Positions 15,228 to 24,849 of a DNA stretch of 50,728 nucleotides are shown one piece after another (position 1 is the first letter of the stretch; each line of letters begins with the position of its first letter). The translations under genes and the position numbers were made by a program. Source of the DNA: an uncultured Alphaproteobacteria bacterium (GTDB lineage: Bacteria > Pseudomonadota > Alphaproteobacteria > RF32 > CAG-239); contig CALXRP010000014.1 of assembly GCA_944390885.1 (NCBI GenBank), positions 1 through 50,728 on the forward strand, in the 5' to 3' direction. The notes beneath the pieces are model-generated. The model ran no database searches. It was given only the letters and a program-made list of their open reading frames with translations, and had not been told where the DNA came from.

Positions 15228-18200
15228 ATGGCAAATCAACCAGTTGACAACATTTCCGGAAGAGAGGGAAAACTTCCGGCGTATATGACGTCGCAGCAAA
15301 ATAACAACTATGCCGAAAATAATGAAAACACGTCCTGGATGGACAACAACCTTCATCGGTTAATGGTCTGGGTAAGCGTCATCTGGTTTGCTTTTGTGTT
15401 GATTTACATTACCCAGTTTTTCGGCTGGTCTAACTTGTTTTTGATGATGCCGGACGAATTTGGCGGTTTCTTGGCAGGCGTAACGCTACCGCTGGCCGTC
15501 ATCTGGGTTGTGATTGCCTATATCGATCGCGGTTCAAGTTTTAAACACGAAGCCAAATTGCTCCGGACTTATATGAACAATCTGGTATACCCCTCAGATG
15601 CCTCGGGAGCAGAAACGGCCCAAGCCATGGCGGAAGCAATCCGCGCCCAGGTTCAAGAGCTCCATGAAGTCACCCGTCATGCAACGGAACAAACCGAATT
15701 TATCAAAAATGAACTCGGCAACCGCGTTGATGACTTCGCCAAATTAGTCGGCGCCTTGGATAATTATTCTTCCAATACTTTGGTTGAATTGAACGAAAAT
15801 GTTAAAAATCTTGTAAAAAGCTTCGATTACGTTGCCGATAAAGCCGCCTCATCAACAGAAAATCTGCGGGCTCAGACTTCTGAATTTTCTTCTGTACAAG
15901 GCCAGCTGCAAAACAACATCAGCGAATTGTTCAATAATTTAGCTCCCCGCCTGCAGGAACTGCGGGATTCCGGCCTTTTGGTGAAAAATATTACAGAAGA
16001 GGCTGGCAGCAGAATGGCCAAGGCCAACGAACTAATGCTTGAGTTTAACGACCGCGCCGGTAAAAATATGACATATATTACCGACGCCGTTTCGGCTCAG
16101 GCCGGCAAACTGGATGCCGTTGCCCGTTCTGCCGCAGGTGGAACCGAACGAATTTATCAAATGATAGAAAAAGGCATTGCCGGCTTGGATGACATTCTTA
16201 AAAAACAAGGCGAACTGACAACACAATACAACCAACAACTTGATAAAAATGTTGAAAGTCTGTCGCAAAAAATCCGCACTCAGGGCGAGAATCTCAGTAT
16301 GGAAGTTGAGAAAATCATTACCCGGGCCAATGCAATCGGCGAAACTATCAACACTCAGGTCGAAGGCCTGCATAATGTTTCTGATACCATCTCCAACGAT
16401 TTGGAAGAAGTCGATACCCGCCTGAACATGCAGGTCAGCCGCTTGCAAGATTTGCGTAATGCATCGGTAGCCTCTCTTGACGACATGGTTCGTAGCCTGG
16501 ATGATAAGAACGCTCGGTTTATGGAAGCCGTTGATGCCTCCATTGCAAAAACTAATGAAACCATGTCCGGCCTTGAGCTTCACAAAGAAAATATCCGCCG
16601 GATTTCGGAAGAAGCTGAGCTGGCCATTAAAAATGCCGATGCGGTTATGGTTGAAAAGGCCGGAAATCTGCGCCAGACCTCCGACGACGCCTGCACAAAA
16701 CTGACACAAACCGGCGAAGTTATGCAAAAATTTGCCGCCGGAATTACCGAGGCATCTTCAATTGTAGAAACGCAAAGCCGCGTCAGCGAAGCTTCTCTGT
16801 CACAACAACAACGTTATATCACCTCATCTGTTTCCAAACTTGAAGAAATCAAAACAGAACTTAAACGACAAGTGGATGAACTTTTGAAAACGGCCGGAAC
16901 AATTGATGAAAACGCTTCTGCTTCCGTTACCCGTCTCAAAGAACAAATGGCCGAAGCCCTGCATGTTTGCGAAAATGTCATCTCCAAAACGCAAGGACTC
17001 AACGACAATCTCCAATTGCAGCGCGAAACGTTTGATACCGCTGCCGGACAAACACTGTCTAAGGCTTCGCAGTTTGAAGATATCATCAAAAACCAGGTTG
17101 CCGGCCTTGATAAAATTTCCAAAAATCTGGAAGAACGGGCAGACGATATATCCGGTATTATGGACAAGCATATTGCAGCTTTGGATAAAGGGACAGCTGC
17201 ATCACTTAAAGCTGTCGGAGATGTCATTACGTCCTTTGACAAACAAAACACCATTCTGAAATCAATTACCGAAAATACGGTAAATCATGTTGCCGGCGTT
17301 GTTCAGGTATTGGATGAAAAAGCCGAAGCCATTAATATTCTGTTCAAAAACCAGGAAGATGCTTTCTTTGACGTATGTGATAAAATCTCCGAAAACACCG
17401 ACAATATCGGTATGTCGCTTAAAAAACAGGTTGGAATTATTGAACAGAGCTCAGACCGCGTTTTCTCCCGCATGGCCATTCTGGAAGAAAACTTTGGCAA
17501 ACAAGTCGATTCGATTATGCAAAGTTCAGATAAGTCAATTGATAAACTTACTGAAATTGATAAAATGTTCAGTGATCAAAAACAGCAAATTCAGGAAAAT
17601 ATGGATGCTATCAGCAGACAAATTTCCGAAATTTCGCAGTCTTTCCGTACCAATGTTGAAGATTTTACTTCCGTTATCCGCGATGTATCTAAAGAAGCCG
17701 GAACCTCGACCGAAAACATTATGAAAGGCTGCTCGCAAATAAAAGAAGCTGAAATTTCTTTGGTCGAAAACACAAAAAATGCAGCCGCAGCTTTGGAAAA
17801 TCATAGCAAGGCTCTGGAAGAAAGCATCGGCAAAGTCCGGTCGCAAAGCGAAACAATCAAAGAAGGGCTGGATCATCAGAAAGAAAGCCTGACCGATATT
17901 GCAAACGTTGTCGCCACTCAGGCTCGTTTGGGAGAAACCTCCATTGCTCAGCAGTACAAAATGCTGTCTGACGTTTCGGTGGAAGTTGCCAAACGAATGA
18001 ACGACATCAATGCCCAGTTCAAAGAAAATATGGACGGCGTTTTGGAAAACACATCCAAAGTTGCTTATGAGTTTGATGTCCTGAGCGATAAAATCATCTC
18101 TGCCGGTGAAGACGTTGCCAAAGCAACCAAAGTGTCGCTCAAAAATCTGGAACAGGCCAATCTGGTACTCACGCAAACAAGCGATGATATGAATGCCTGC

Positions 18201-19229
18201 GTCAATAAATCGGTTGCCCAAATCGGAAACTCTGCCAAAGAATATGAAAAATATATTGCCGGGTTTAATACCGTAACGGCTGAAGCCAGTACCGGCGTTG
18301 TTGAAATCAATAACTTGATTGCCGAACAAAGCAATAAGATGATGAACATTTCCGGTGATACCAAAAAACTGGTCGATTGTTTCAATACCGTATTGAACGA
18401 TACGTCTTTGGAATTGTCCAAACGGGCTAACGAGGCTTTTGACAAAGTAAAAGGGCTGGGCAAAAGTCTCAAAGATTTGAGCTTGCAGGTTGGTGAAACA
18501 GCTAAAATGAGCTCCATTCATATGGAAAACGCCAGCGATAAAATCCGCGCGACGATTTCGGAAGTCGCTTCAAATGCCGAACGGATTTCCAATGAGATCA
18601 GATCTTCCGGCGAAGTCTTTCTGCAGCAATCCAATGTTTTGGTTGCCGTTTCTGAAGAAACCGTCAAAAAGATGCAAAATACAATGTCCGATTTAACGTC
18701 TGCTGCCCGTACATTTGATGATAAAACCGGAAATATCGTTCAAAAATCGGAAAAATTCAGCGAAATGTTCAAAACACAGCTCAAAACATTGCTAGAGACT
18801 TCAGAAAAGGCGGAAGACAAACTTGATGTTTTGAAAAAGACATATCAAACCATCAGCGTCGATTCCTTCCTCAAAGATACGGCATTTATGGTTGAAAAAC
18901 TGCAAACAATGGCTGTTGACATCAATCGCCTGTTCAATCCGAATATTGAAGAAGATTTGTGGAAGAAGTTTTATAACGGTGATACCGGTGTTTTTGCCCG
19001 CTATTTGAGCAAGACAATGAGCAAGCAGCAGATAACGGCTATCCGCAGCGAATATGAAAGCGACAGCGATTTCCGCACGCTGGTAACCCGTTATCTGAGC
19101 GATTTTGAAGGGCTTATTGCCCAGGCTAAGAATAATGAGCGCTCCGGCCTGCTGCTCTCGATTATCTCCGGTTCAGATGTCGGTAAACTGTATTTCATTT
19201 TGGCCAAGGCGCTTGACCGGATTGACTGA
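15228..19229 (+). CDS. Giant membrane-anchored coiled-coil protein
   Basis: The function is not recognised. The 1,333-residue product starts with about 45 polar residues. Two transmembrane segments follow (about 47-66 and 76-97, around ITQFFGW and LAGVTLPLAVIWVVIAYI). About 1,100 residues of almost unbroken coiled coil come next, rich in Ala, Glu, Lys, Ser and Asn, with recurring IxxQVxxLDxIS-like heptads. It resembles MCP or apolipoprotein-type rods but lacks the methyl-accepting signalling tip. A compact C-terminal domain begins near 1235 (EEDLWKKFYNGDTGVFARYLSKT, roughly 1247-1269). Similar proteins occur in Rhodospirillales. A small gene and dusB follow with little or no gap. A structural or chromosome-organising envelope protein is only a guess. 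Confidence 0.85.
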   Translation: MANQPVDNISGREGKLPAYMTSQQNNNYAENNENTSWMDNNLHRLMVWVSVIWFAFVLIYITQFFGWSNLFLMMPDEFGGFLAGVTLPLAVIWVVIAYIDRGSSFKHEAKLLRTYMNNLVYPSDASGAETAQAMAEAIRAQVQELHEVTRHATEQTEFIKNELGNRVDDFAKLVGALDNYSSNTLVELNENVKNLVKSFDYVADKAASSTENLRAQTSEFSSVQGQLQNNISELFNNLAPRLQELRDSGLLVKNITEEAGSRMAKANELMLEFNDRAGKNMTYITDAVSAQAGKLDAVARSAAGGTERIYQMIEKGIAGLDDILKKQGELTTQYNQQLDKNVESLSQKIRTQGENLSMEVEKIITRANAIGETINTQVEGLHNVSDTISNDLEEVDTRLNMQVSRLQDLRNASVASLDDMVRSLDDKNARFMEAVDASIAKTNETMSGLELHKENIRRISEEAELAIKNADAVMVEKAGNLRQTSDDACTKLTQTGEVMQKFAAGITEASSIVETQSRVSEASLSQQQRYITSSVSKLEEIKTELKRQVDELLKTAGTIDENASASVTRLKEQMAEALHVCENVISKTQGLNDNLQLQRETFDTAAGQTLSKASQFEDIIKNQVAGLDKISKNLEERADDISGIMDKHIAALDKGTAASLKAVGDVITSFDKQNTILKSITENTVNHVAGVVQVLDEKAEAINILFKNQEDAFFDVCDKISENTDNIGMSLKKQVGIIEQSSDRVFSRMAILEENFGKQVDSIMQSSDKSIDKLTEIDKMFSDQKQQIQENMDAISRQISEISQSFRTNVEDFTSVIRDVSKEAGTSTENIMKGCSQIKEAEISLVENTKNAAAALENHSKALEESIGKVRSQSETIKEGLDHQKESLTDIANVVATQARLGETSIAQQYKMLSDVSVEVAKRMNDINAQFKENMDGVLENTSKVAYEFDVLSDKIISAGEDVAKATKVSLKNLEQANLVLTQTSDDMNACVNKSVAQIGNSAKEYEKYIAGFNTVTAEASTGVVEINNLIAEQSNKMMNISGDTKKLVDCFNTVLNDTSLELSKRANEAFDKVKGLGKSLKDLSLQVGETAKMSSIHMENASDKIRATISEVASNAERISNEIRSSGEVFLQQSNVLVAVSEETVKKMQNTMSDLTSAARTFDDKTGNIVQKSEKFSEMFKTQLKTLLETSEKAEDKLDVLKKTYQTISVDSFLKDTAFMVEKLQTMAVDINRLFNPNIEEDLWKKFYNGDTGVFARYLSKTMSKQQITAIRSEYESDSDFRTLVTRYLSDFEGLIAQAKNNERSGLLLSIISGSDVGKLYFILAKALDRID

Positions 19230-19240
19230 TAGGAAAAAAG

Positions 19241-19804
19241 ATGCAGATTTCTACGGCTGAATATGGCTTAAACAGCATATATGATGAGATATTCTCATCA
19301 GTCAGCCGTATTAAATCTCAACCGGGTGAAAATGTCCCAAATGAAAGCTTCCACGCCTTAGAACAGGCAGAACACAAGGCCGCGCAAGAGATAACCGGCC
19401 TGACGGTAAGCTATCTTTCACCCGGTGCGGCTTTTACGCTGCAAAAGATTGTTTCACAACCGGATTTTACAAATTTAAAGAAAAACAATACGCAAAAACA
19501 ACTTATTGAAGAAGATGAAACAGAAAAAACTTTAACAAAAGATACACAACAAATTGAAAAACAAAACTTTTTAGATGAAATACAAGCATATCTGCCGCAA
19601 TATTCTGCCCGGCAAATCAGTCTGATTTACGAAAATGCCGGAACTTTTTCTGCCAATGACAATTGGCTTTCTGGTTGGAACATGGCTCAAAATGCCAAAT
19701 ATGCCAATGAAACATACAATTTTGTTTTCAATATTAATAACGAGCCAAAAATCACCATTGATTTAATGCACCCGAATAATCGGAGTTTTGATTTTAGAAT
19801 ATGA
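19241..19804 (+). CDS. Hypothetical protein downstream of the coiled-coil protein
   Basis: No family recognised. The 187-residue product has no signal peptide or membrane segment. An acidic and Lys-rich linker (about 85-110) is followed by a C-terminal part with YLPQYSARQISLIYENAGTF and NETYNFVFNINNEPKITIDL. It starts 11 nt after the giant coiled-coil gene and overlaps dusB by 4 nt, so it belongs to that operon. A partner or export substrate of the coiled-coil protein is possible but unsupported. Confidence 0.7.
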   Translation: MQISTAEYGLNSIYDEIFSSVSRIKSQPGENVPNESFHALEQAEHKAAQEITGLTVSYLSPGAAFTLQKIVSQPDFTNLKKNNTQKQLIEEDETEKTLTKDTQQIEKQNFLDEIQAYLPQYSARQISLIYENAGTFSANDNWLSGWNMAQNAKYANETYNFVFNINNEPKITIDLMHPNNRSFDFRI

Positions 19805-20769
19805 TAGGAAAAATGAACTTCAAAAGCCGGGTATTTCTGGCACCGATGGCCGGGATCACCGATAAACCGATGCGAAAACTTATCGCCTCGCTCGGCAACG
19901 GAAATATTGTTTCCGAGATGGTTGCGGTTAATGCCATACAGCGGCGCAATCCCAAAAGCTACAAAATCGCCGATGTCAGGGATGAACCTTATCCCGTTAT
20001 TGTCCAACTGGTCGGAAATGATCCGCAATTGTTTGCCGATGCAGCCAAATTGGTTGCGGAACTGGGAGCTGCTTCCATTGATATCAATATGGGCTGTCCC
20101 GTCAAAAAAATCGTCAACAACAATTCCGGCTCCGCATTATTAAAAGATTTGCCCTTGGCCGGAAAAATAATCGAAAGCACTGTTAGAGCAACCCCGTTAA
20201 GAGTCAGTGTCAAATTTCGCAAAGGCTGGGATAATACACATATAAATGCGGTTGACACGGCCAGAATGTGCGAGCAGAGCGGGGCATCTTATATAACGGT
20301 TCACGGCCGGGCGCGCAGTGATTTTTATGCCGGTACGGCGGATTGGGATATTATCGCCGAAGTCAAAAATGCCGTAAAGATTCCTGTCATCGGAAACGGA
20401 GATGTAACCTCTCCGCAAAAAGCACAGGAAATGATAGACCATACAGGGGTCGATGGGATAATGATCGGAAGGGGAACACTTGGTGCTCCGTGGCTGATCA
20501 ATGCCTGCCATCATTATCTGGAAAAAGGCCAACTGCTGCCGGAACCGACAGTTTTACAAACAAAAGAAATCCTGTTAACACATATTAAAGGATTAATCTC
20601 CTATTATGGAGAAAAATTGGCATTGCCTCTGTCACGAAAATACGTCTGTTGGTATAGCAAAAATCTGCGAGATGCCAGGCGTTTTCGGGAGAGCTATGTC
20701 AAAATCGGAAATTTTGCGGATGCATTTTCGGCCATTGATGATTATTTCAACAATTGTTCGGAAATTTAA
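19801..20769 (+). CDS. dusB: tRNA-dihydrouridine synthase (DusB/NifR3 type)
   Basis: This flavoprotein reduces specific uridines in tRNA D-loops to dihydrouridine. The 322-residue product has the TIM-barrel signatures FLAPMAGITDKPMR, INMGCPVKKIVNN (with the catalytic Cys), VKFRKGWDN, TVHGRARSDFYAGTADW and the FMN-phosphate site GIMIGRGTLGAPWLI. It overlaps the upstream hypothetical gene by ATGA. In many alphaproteobacteria nifR3/dusB is followed by ntrB-ntrC-ntrY-ntrX and then trkA; here trkA follows after only 12 nt. Confidence 0.95.
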   Translation: MIGKMNFKSRVFLAPMAGITDKPMRKLIASLGNGNIVSEMVAVNAIQRRNPKSYKIADVRDEPYPVIVQLVGNDPQLFADAAKLVAELGAASIDINMGCPVKKIVNNNSGSALLKDLPLAGKIIESTVRATPLRVSVKFRKGWDNTHINAVDTARMCEQSGASYITVHGRARSDFYAGTADWDIIAEVKNAVKIPVIGNGDVTSPQKAQEMIDHTGVDGIMIGRGTLGAPWLINACHHYLEKGQLLPEPTVLQTKEILLTHIKGLISYYGEKLALPLSRKYVCWYSKNLRDARRFRESYVKIGNFADAFSAIDDYFNNCSEI

Positions 20770-20781
20770 GAAAGGCAAATC

Positions 20782-22137
20782 ATGAAGATCATAATCGGAG
20801 GCGCCGGCAGCGTCGGAGCCAGTATCATCGGTTACCTGACCCAAGGCAGCAATGACATTGTTGTCATAGACAACAACTCCAAAAATCTTGATGAAATTTC
20901 CAAAAACTGGGATGTCCGCCCGATTTTGGGATCTGTTTCCCATCCTGAAACGCTAAAAAGCGCCAATGCGGAAGGAACAGATCTGCTCTTGGCTGTCACA
21001 GACAGTGATGAGGTCAATATCGTTGCTTGCCAACTCGCCCATACGTTGTTTAATGTTCCCGAAAAAATTGCCCGCCTTGATAACGAAGAATTCTTTTCAC
21101 CGGATTGGGCCGATTTATACAATAGCAGCAACTCGCCGATAGACCTGATAATCTCTCCGGATATTGCCATAGCTTCAGCCGTTTACAATCTGATAAAACT
21201 TCCCGGAGCTTTAGAATCTCTTGCCTTATGTGATGAAAATTTAAAACTGGTCGGATTGCATTGCGGAAAAAAATGCCCTCTGATAAAAACCCCGCTCGGA
21301 CAGCTTTCCCTTCTGGCCCCGGAACTTGATGTTTCTTTTGTCAGCATTATCCGCGGCGGCACATCTTTTGTCCCGCGCGATGAAGATATCTTAAATGACG
21401 GGGATGATGTTTATTTTCTTGTGGAAAAAACAAAATTATACGACGCAATTCATGCCTTTGATCTGGACAAGTCTATGGTAGAGCGGGTTGTCATCTTCGG
21501 CGGTGGAAAGGTAGCATTAAATCTGGCCCGAAAACTGGAACGTGATGACAATATTTTGAGCATCAAAATTGTTGAATCCGACGCCAAAGAAGCTCGTTAT
21601 CTGGCAAAATACCTGAACCGAACCTCTGTTATTAACGGAGAATTTATGAATGATGCCATCATTCAGGAAACAGGTGTGGAAAATGCTGATGTTGCCGTCA
21701 GCATCACGGAATCGGACAAAGACAATATGCTGTTTCCGCTGTTGGCAAAATCACTTGGGGCTTCATCAACAATATCTTTAATAAATTCCCGCGCCTATAC
21801 CAGCCTGCTAAATACACCGGACAACGTATGGGTAGACCGCTCTTCCGTAACAATTTCCAATATTTTAAAAGAAATCCGCAAAGCCCGGATTGTCAAAGCT
21901 TATTCTCTTGGAAGGGGATTTGGAGAAATTTGGGAGGTTAAAATTACAGAGAATTCCAAGCTTTTGGAAAAAAAACTTTCAGCACTAAAAATGCCGCCTA
22001 ACAGCAAAATATGCGCACTTTATCGTGAGGAGCACATATCTTTTCCGCAACCGGATGAAAAAATTTGCCTGAACGACCGTTTTATTGTATACGTTGGCAC
22101 AGATGCGGTGAAAAGGGCAGAAAAACTTTTTTCTTAA
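20782..22137 (+). CDS. trkA: Trk potassium uptake regulatory protein TrkA
   Basis: TrkA is the cytosolic NAD-binding ring that gates the TrkH potassium channel. The 451-residue product has the double RCK layout: a first Rossmann domain beginning KIIIGGAGSVGASIIGYL, and a second beginning VVIFGGGKVALNLARKL at about residue 235. Each is followed by a TrkA-C domain (about 140-225 and 370-451). GAAAGG precedes the start. Its partner trkH lies at 39748. Confidence 0.95.
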   Translation: MKIIIGGAGSVGASIIGYLTQGSNDIVVIDNNSKNLDEISKNWDVRPILGSVSHPETLKSANAEGTDLLLAVTDSDEVNIVACQLAHTLFNVPEKIARLDNEEFFSPDWADLYNSSNSPIDLIISPDIAIASAVYNLIKLPGALESLALCDENLKLVGLHCGKKCPLIKTPLGQLSLLAPELDVSFVSIIRGGTSFVPRDEDILNDGDDVYFLVEKTKLYDAIHAFDLDKSMVERVVIFGGGKVALNLARKLERDDNILSIKIVESDAKEARYLAKYLNRTSVINGEFMNDAIIQETGVENADVAVSITESDKDNMLFPLLAKSLGASSTISLINSRAYTSLLNTPDNVWVDRSSVTISNILKEIRKARIVKAYSLGRGFGEIWEVKITENSKLLEKKLSALKMPPNSKICALYREEHISFPQPDEKICLNDRFIVYVGTDAVKRAEKLFS

Positions 22138-22156
22138 AACAACGGCGCGGGGACTT

Positions 22157-22795
22157 ATGATAAAGCATATTATCTTTGACTGGGATGGAACTTTAGTAAA
22201 TACCGTGCGTTTTCTAAAAATCTCTTTTGAAGAAACCTTTGCGCATTTTCACATCGACAATATGAATTATCAACGCCTCAGAGAACTTTGCGCCACCAAT
22301 CCTGATAAAAATATTTTTGAGCTGGTTTTTGCACCGGATATCAGAACAACGGCAAAACAATATTTTTACAACTTCATGCGGCAAAATCATCTGAAATACG
22401 TTTCCAAACGCCGTGGAGCGGAAGATATTTTGAACTTTTGTCGTCAAAAAAACATAAAATGTTATATCCAAAGTTCCAAAGACAGTGAGATTTTACGTCG
22501 AGAAATAGAATATTGCGGCTGGACTGACTATTTTATAAAAATCTGCGGCTCCGGAGATTATGTCAGCAACAAAAACGAAGCCGCTGCTTGTGCTGGTCTG
22601 TTTTGCGGAAAAATTCCGCCGGCAGAAGAAATGCTGGTGCTCGGAGACGGCGCTTCGGATGTTGAGATGGCGCGAACCTGGGGTTGCCCGGCAATAGTGG
22701 TCAAAAGTTACGGCCGCTATGTGGGACCGCAGCCGGATTACAGACTCCGATCTTTAAAAGATTTTATACCGTTATTGCAAACAATGCTTTACTAA
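22157..22795 (+). CDS. HAD-family phosphatase
   Basis: The 212-residue product has the HAD motifs: nucleophile DWDGTLVNT at residues 8-16, motif II QSSKDSE with the conserved Ser, a Lys before the acidic motif, and [14 protein letters not shown] helical cap sits between motifs I and II, as in phosphoglycolate phosphatase-like enzymes. The substrate cannot be read from the sequence. GGGGA precedes the start. It sits between trkA and hfq. Confidence 0.85.
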   Translation: MIKHIIFDWDGTLVNTVRFLKISFEETFAHFHIDNMNYQRLRELCATNPDKNIFELVFAPDIRTTAKQYFYNFMRQNHLKYVSKRRGAEDILNFCRQKNIKCYIQSSKDSEILRREIEYCGWTDYFIKICGSGDYVSNKNEAAACAGLFCGKIPPAEEMLVLGDGASDVEMARTWGCPAIVVKSYGRYVGPQPDYRLRSLKDFIPLLQTMLY

Positions 22796-22848
22796 TAAAA
22801 GAAAATGTTGTTAAACTAATAAAAACAAATAAACAAAAGGAAAAAAAG

Positions 22849-23079
22849 ATGTCTCAAAATGTTCAGGATGATTTTTTGGATAATATCCGTAAAAACAAAA
22901 TTTCCGTTACGGTTTTTCTGGTCAACGGCGTAAAACTGCAGGGTATAATCACCTGGTTTGACAGCTTTTCTCTGCTGTTAAGAAGGGACGGACATACCCA
23001 GCTGATTTACAAGCATGCGGTATCGACAATTATGCCGGCAGAAGCAATAGACATTGAAATCAAAGAAGACGAAGCCTGA
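22849..23079 (+). CDS. hfq: RNA chaperone Hfq
   Basis: Hfq pairs small RNAs with mRNAs as a hexameric ring. The 76-residue product has the Sm1 motif [21 protein letters not shown] and the Sm2-like [13 protein letters not shown]; the Hfq-typical KH is present. AAAAGG precedes the ATG at 22849; a much longer open frame upstream overlaps the HAD gene and is not credible. hflX starts three bases after the stop codon, as in many proteobacteria. Confidence 0.97.
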   Translation: MSQNVQDDFLDNIRKNKISVTVFLVNGVKLQGIITWFDSFSLLLRRDGHTQLIYKHAVSTIMPAEAIDIEIKEDEA

Positions 23080-23082
23080 GCC

Positions 23083-24384
23083 TTGCCGTTCATTGAAATA
23101 AATTCCGATAAAAAGGCCTGCGCCTGTGTTGTTTATCCCGACATAAGCGGCAGGAATATAGAACTTTCGCCGGATGCCCGGTTGGAAGAAGCTTGTGGTC
23201 TGGCCTTGGCCATCAACTTGGAAATCGTTCATCGAGAAATAATCAAGGTTAGGGAAATCAAACCGGGCATGTTTTTCAGCCGCGGTATATTAGATAAACT
23301 GCGGTCGTCACTATCAGGTGCAGAACTTCTGATTGTAGACGCTTCGCTTACGCCGATACAACAGCGCAACCTGGAAAAAGAACTGAATCTTAAGGTCATT
23401 GACCGGACGGCATTAATCCTTGAAATTTTTGGTGAACGCGCTCAAACCAGCGAGGGAAAATTGCAGGTCGAACTCGCCCATCTAACATATCAGCGCAGCC
23501 GCCTGGTACGCAGCTGGACACACTTGGAACGCCAGCGGGGCGGTGCCGGTTTTCTGGGCGGACCGGGTGAAACCCAGATTGAGCTTGACCGGCGTATTAT
23601 TGACAATAAAATCGTCCGCATCAAAAAAGAACTGGAAAAAGTAAAACAAACACGCGGCCTGCAACGTAGCGCCCGTCAAAAAGTACCGTACCCGGTTGTT
23701 GCCTTGGTCGGCTATACCAATGCCGGAAAATCCTCGTTATTCAACCGCATTGCCGACGCCGGGGTTTTTGCCGAAAACCTGCTTTTCGCCACTTTGGATA
23801 ACACGCTGCGTAAAATAAAACTGCCGTCGGGCAGGGAGATTATCTTGTCGGATACCGTCGGCTTTATCTCTGATCTGCCGCACGAACTGATTATGTCATT
23901 CCGTGCCACGTTGGAAGAAGTGCTGGCCGCCGATATCATTGTCCATGTCCGCGATATCGCCAATGAAAATACCGCCGTTCAGCGCAAAGACGTCATCTCC
24001 GTTTTGAAGAGTCTGGGGCTGGAAAATGTAGACGAAAAAGAAAATTATATAGAGCTTCTGAATAAAACCGATTTGCTCCCGGCCGACCGGCAGGAGAACT
24101 TAAAACATCTGAAAAAGAAAAACACTTTGCCTGTATCGGCCTTGACCGGAGAAGGGATTGAGAACTTTTTGCATAGACTGGATGAAATTTTAACCGCACA
24201 AAACAAAACCATCCGGTTAAATGTTCCTGCCGCTGACGGGGCTTTGCTGGCCTGGCTGCATCAAAACGCCCTGATTCTGGATACCCGGATAACCGGTGAA
24301 AATATATGCCTTGAGCTCAAAATCAACGAGGCTAATCTCTCAAAACTCCAGCACAAAACCTCCGCTCCCATCAGCATTATATAG
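23083..24384 (+). CDS. hflX: Ribosome-splitting GTPase HflX
   Basis: HflX is a translational GTPase that binds the 50S subunit and rescues stalled ribosomes under stress. The 433-residue product has the N-terminal HflX domain (GILDKLRSSLSGAELLIVDASLTPIQQRNLE) and the Gly-rich linker GGAGFLGGPGETQIELDRR. The G domain has G1 GYTNAGKSS at 210-218, G3 DTVGFISDLP and G4 NKTDLL. The start is TTG; an in-frame stop lies two codons upstream, so no longer start is possible. It begins right after hfq and is probably translationally coupled. Confidence 0.93.
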   Translation: MPFIEINSDKKACACVVYPDISGRNIELSPDARLEEACGLALAINLEIVHREIIKVREIKPGMFFSRGILDKLRSSLSGAELLIVDASLTPIQQRNLEKELNLKVIDRTALILEIFGERAQTSEGKLQVELAHLTYQRSRLVRSWTHLERQRGGAGFLGGPGETQIELDRRIIDNKIVRIKKELEKVKQTRGLQRSARQKVPYPVVALVGYTNAGKSSLFNRIADAGVFAENLLFATLDNTLRKIKLPSGREIILSDTVGFISDLPHELIMSFRATLEEVLAADIIVHVRDIANENTAVQRKDVISVLKSLGLENVDEKENYIELLNKTDLLPADRQENLKHLKKKNTLPVSALTGEGIENFLHRLDEILTAQNKTIRLNVPAADGALLAWLHQNALILDTRITGENICLELKINEANLSKLQHKTSAPISII

Positions 24385-24462
24385 CTTTTAAAAGATAATC
24401 CAAAGGATTAGGTTGTCTGTCGCCAAACAAATATTAAATTTGGCTGATAGAGGAGAAAACCA

Positions 24463-24849
24463 ATGCGTTACGTTATTTTGATGTTGTTAGCTCTGGCCGG
24501 ATGTGCTACCGCCAATTCCGACAACTATGCAGCCGGGCTAAAAGAATGGGTAGGGCAGAGCGAATTGAGCCTTTATGAAGGCTGGGGAACACCGGACAAC
24601 ACGCTTTACCTGACACCGGATGAAAAAGTTGTAACCTACGCCAAAACTTTTGCCAAACCGGTTGACGATGAGACAGAACCCTACAGTAACGAGGTTTATT
24701 ACCCGGCTATTACGACAGACAGTTACGGCTATCCGTCCAACGGCAATTTCACAACCTATTATTGCCGGACGTCATTCACCATTCGCAACGGCACCGTCAT
24801 TTCTTACAGCTTTAACGGCGACGATTGCGTCAGCAGGAAAAAAGCATGA
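24463..24849 (+). CDS. Small lipoprotein
   Basis: The 128-residue product has a lipoprotein signal with lipobox LAGC (Cys14). A short domain follows with SELSLYEGWGTPDNTLYLTPDEKVVTYAK, which resembles the compact BamE/SmpA-type lipoprotein fold often seen in alphaproteobacteria. The C-terminal half is Tyr/Asn-rich with two Cys (YYCRTSF and GDDCVS) that could form a disulfide. GAGGAG precedes the ATG. It overlaps the next gene by ATGA, so the two are translationally coupled. Confidence 0.8.
   Translation: MRYVILMLLALAGCATANSDNYAAGLKEWVGQSELSLYEGWGTPDNTLYLTPDEKVVTYAKTFAKPVDDETEPYSNEVYYPAITTDSYGYPSNGNFTTYYCRTSFTIRNGTVISYSFNGDDCVSRKKA

Noticed and set aside
17535..18521. A 328-codon minus-strand frame inside the coiled-coil gene
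   Set aside because: It is antisense to a strongly coding region; its Phe-rich, low-complexity peptide reflects the Glu/Lys codons of the real gene.
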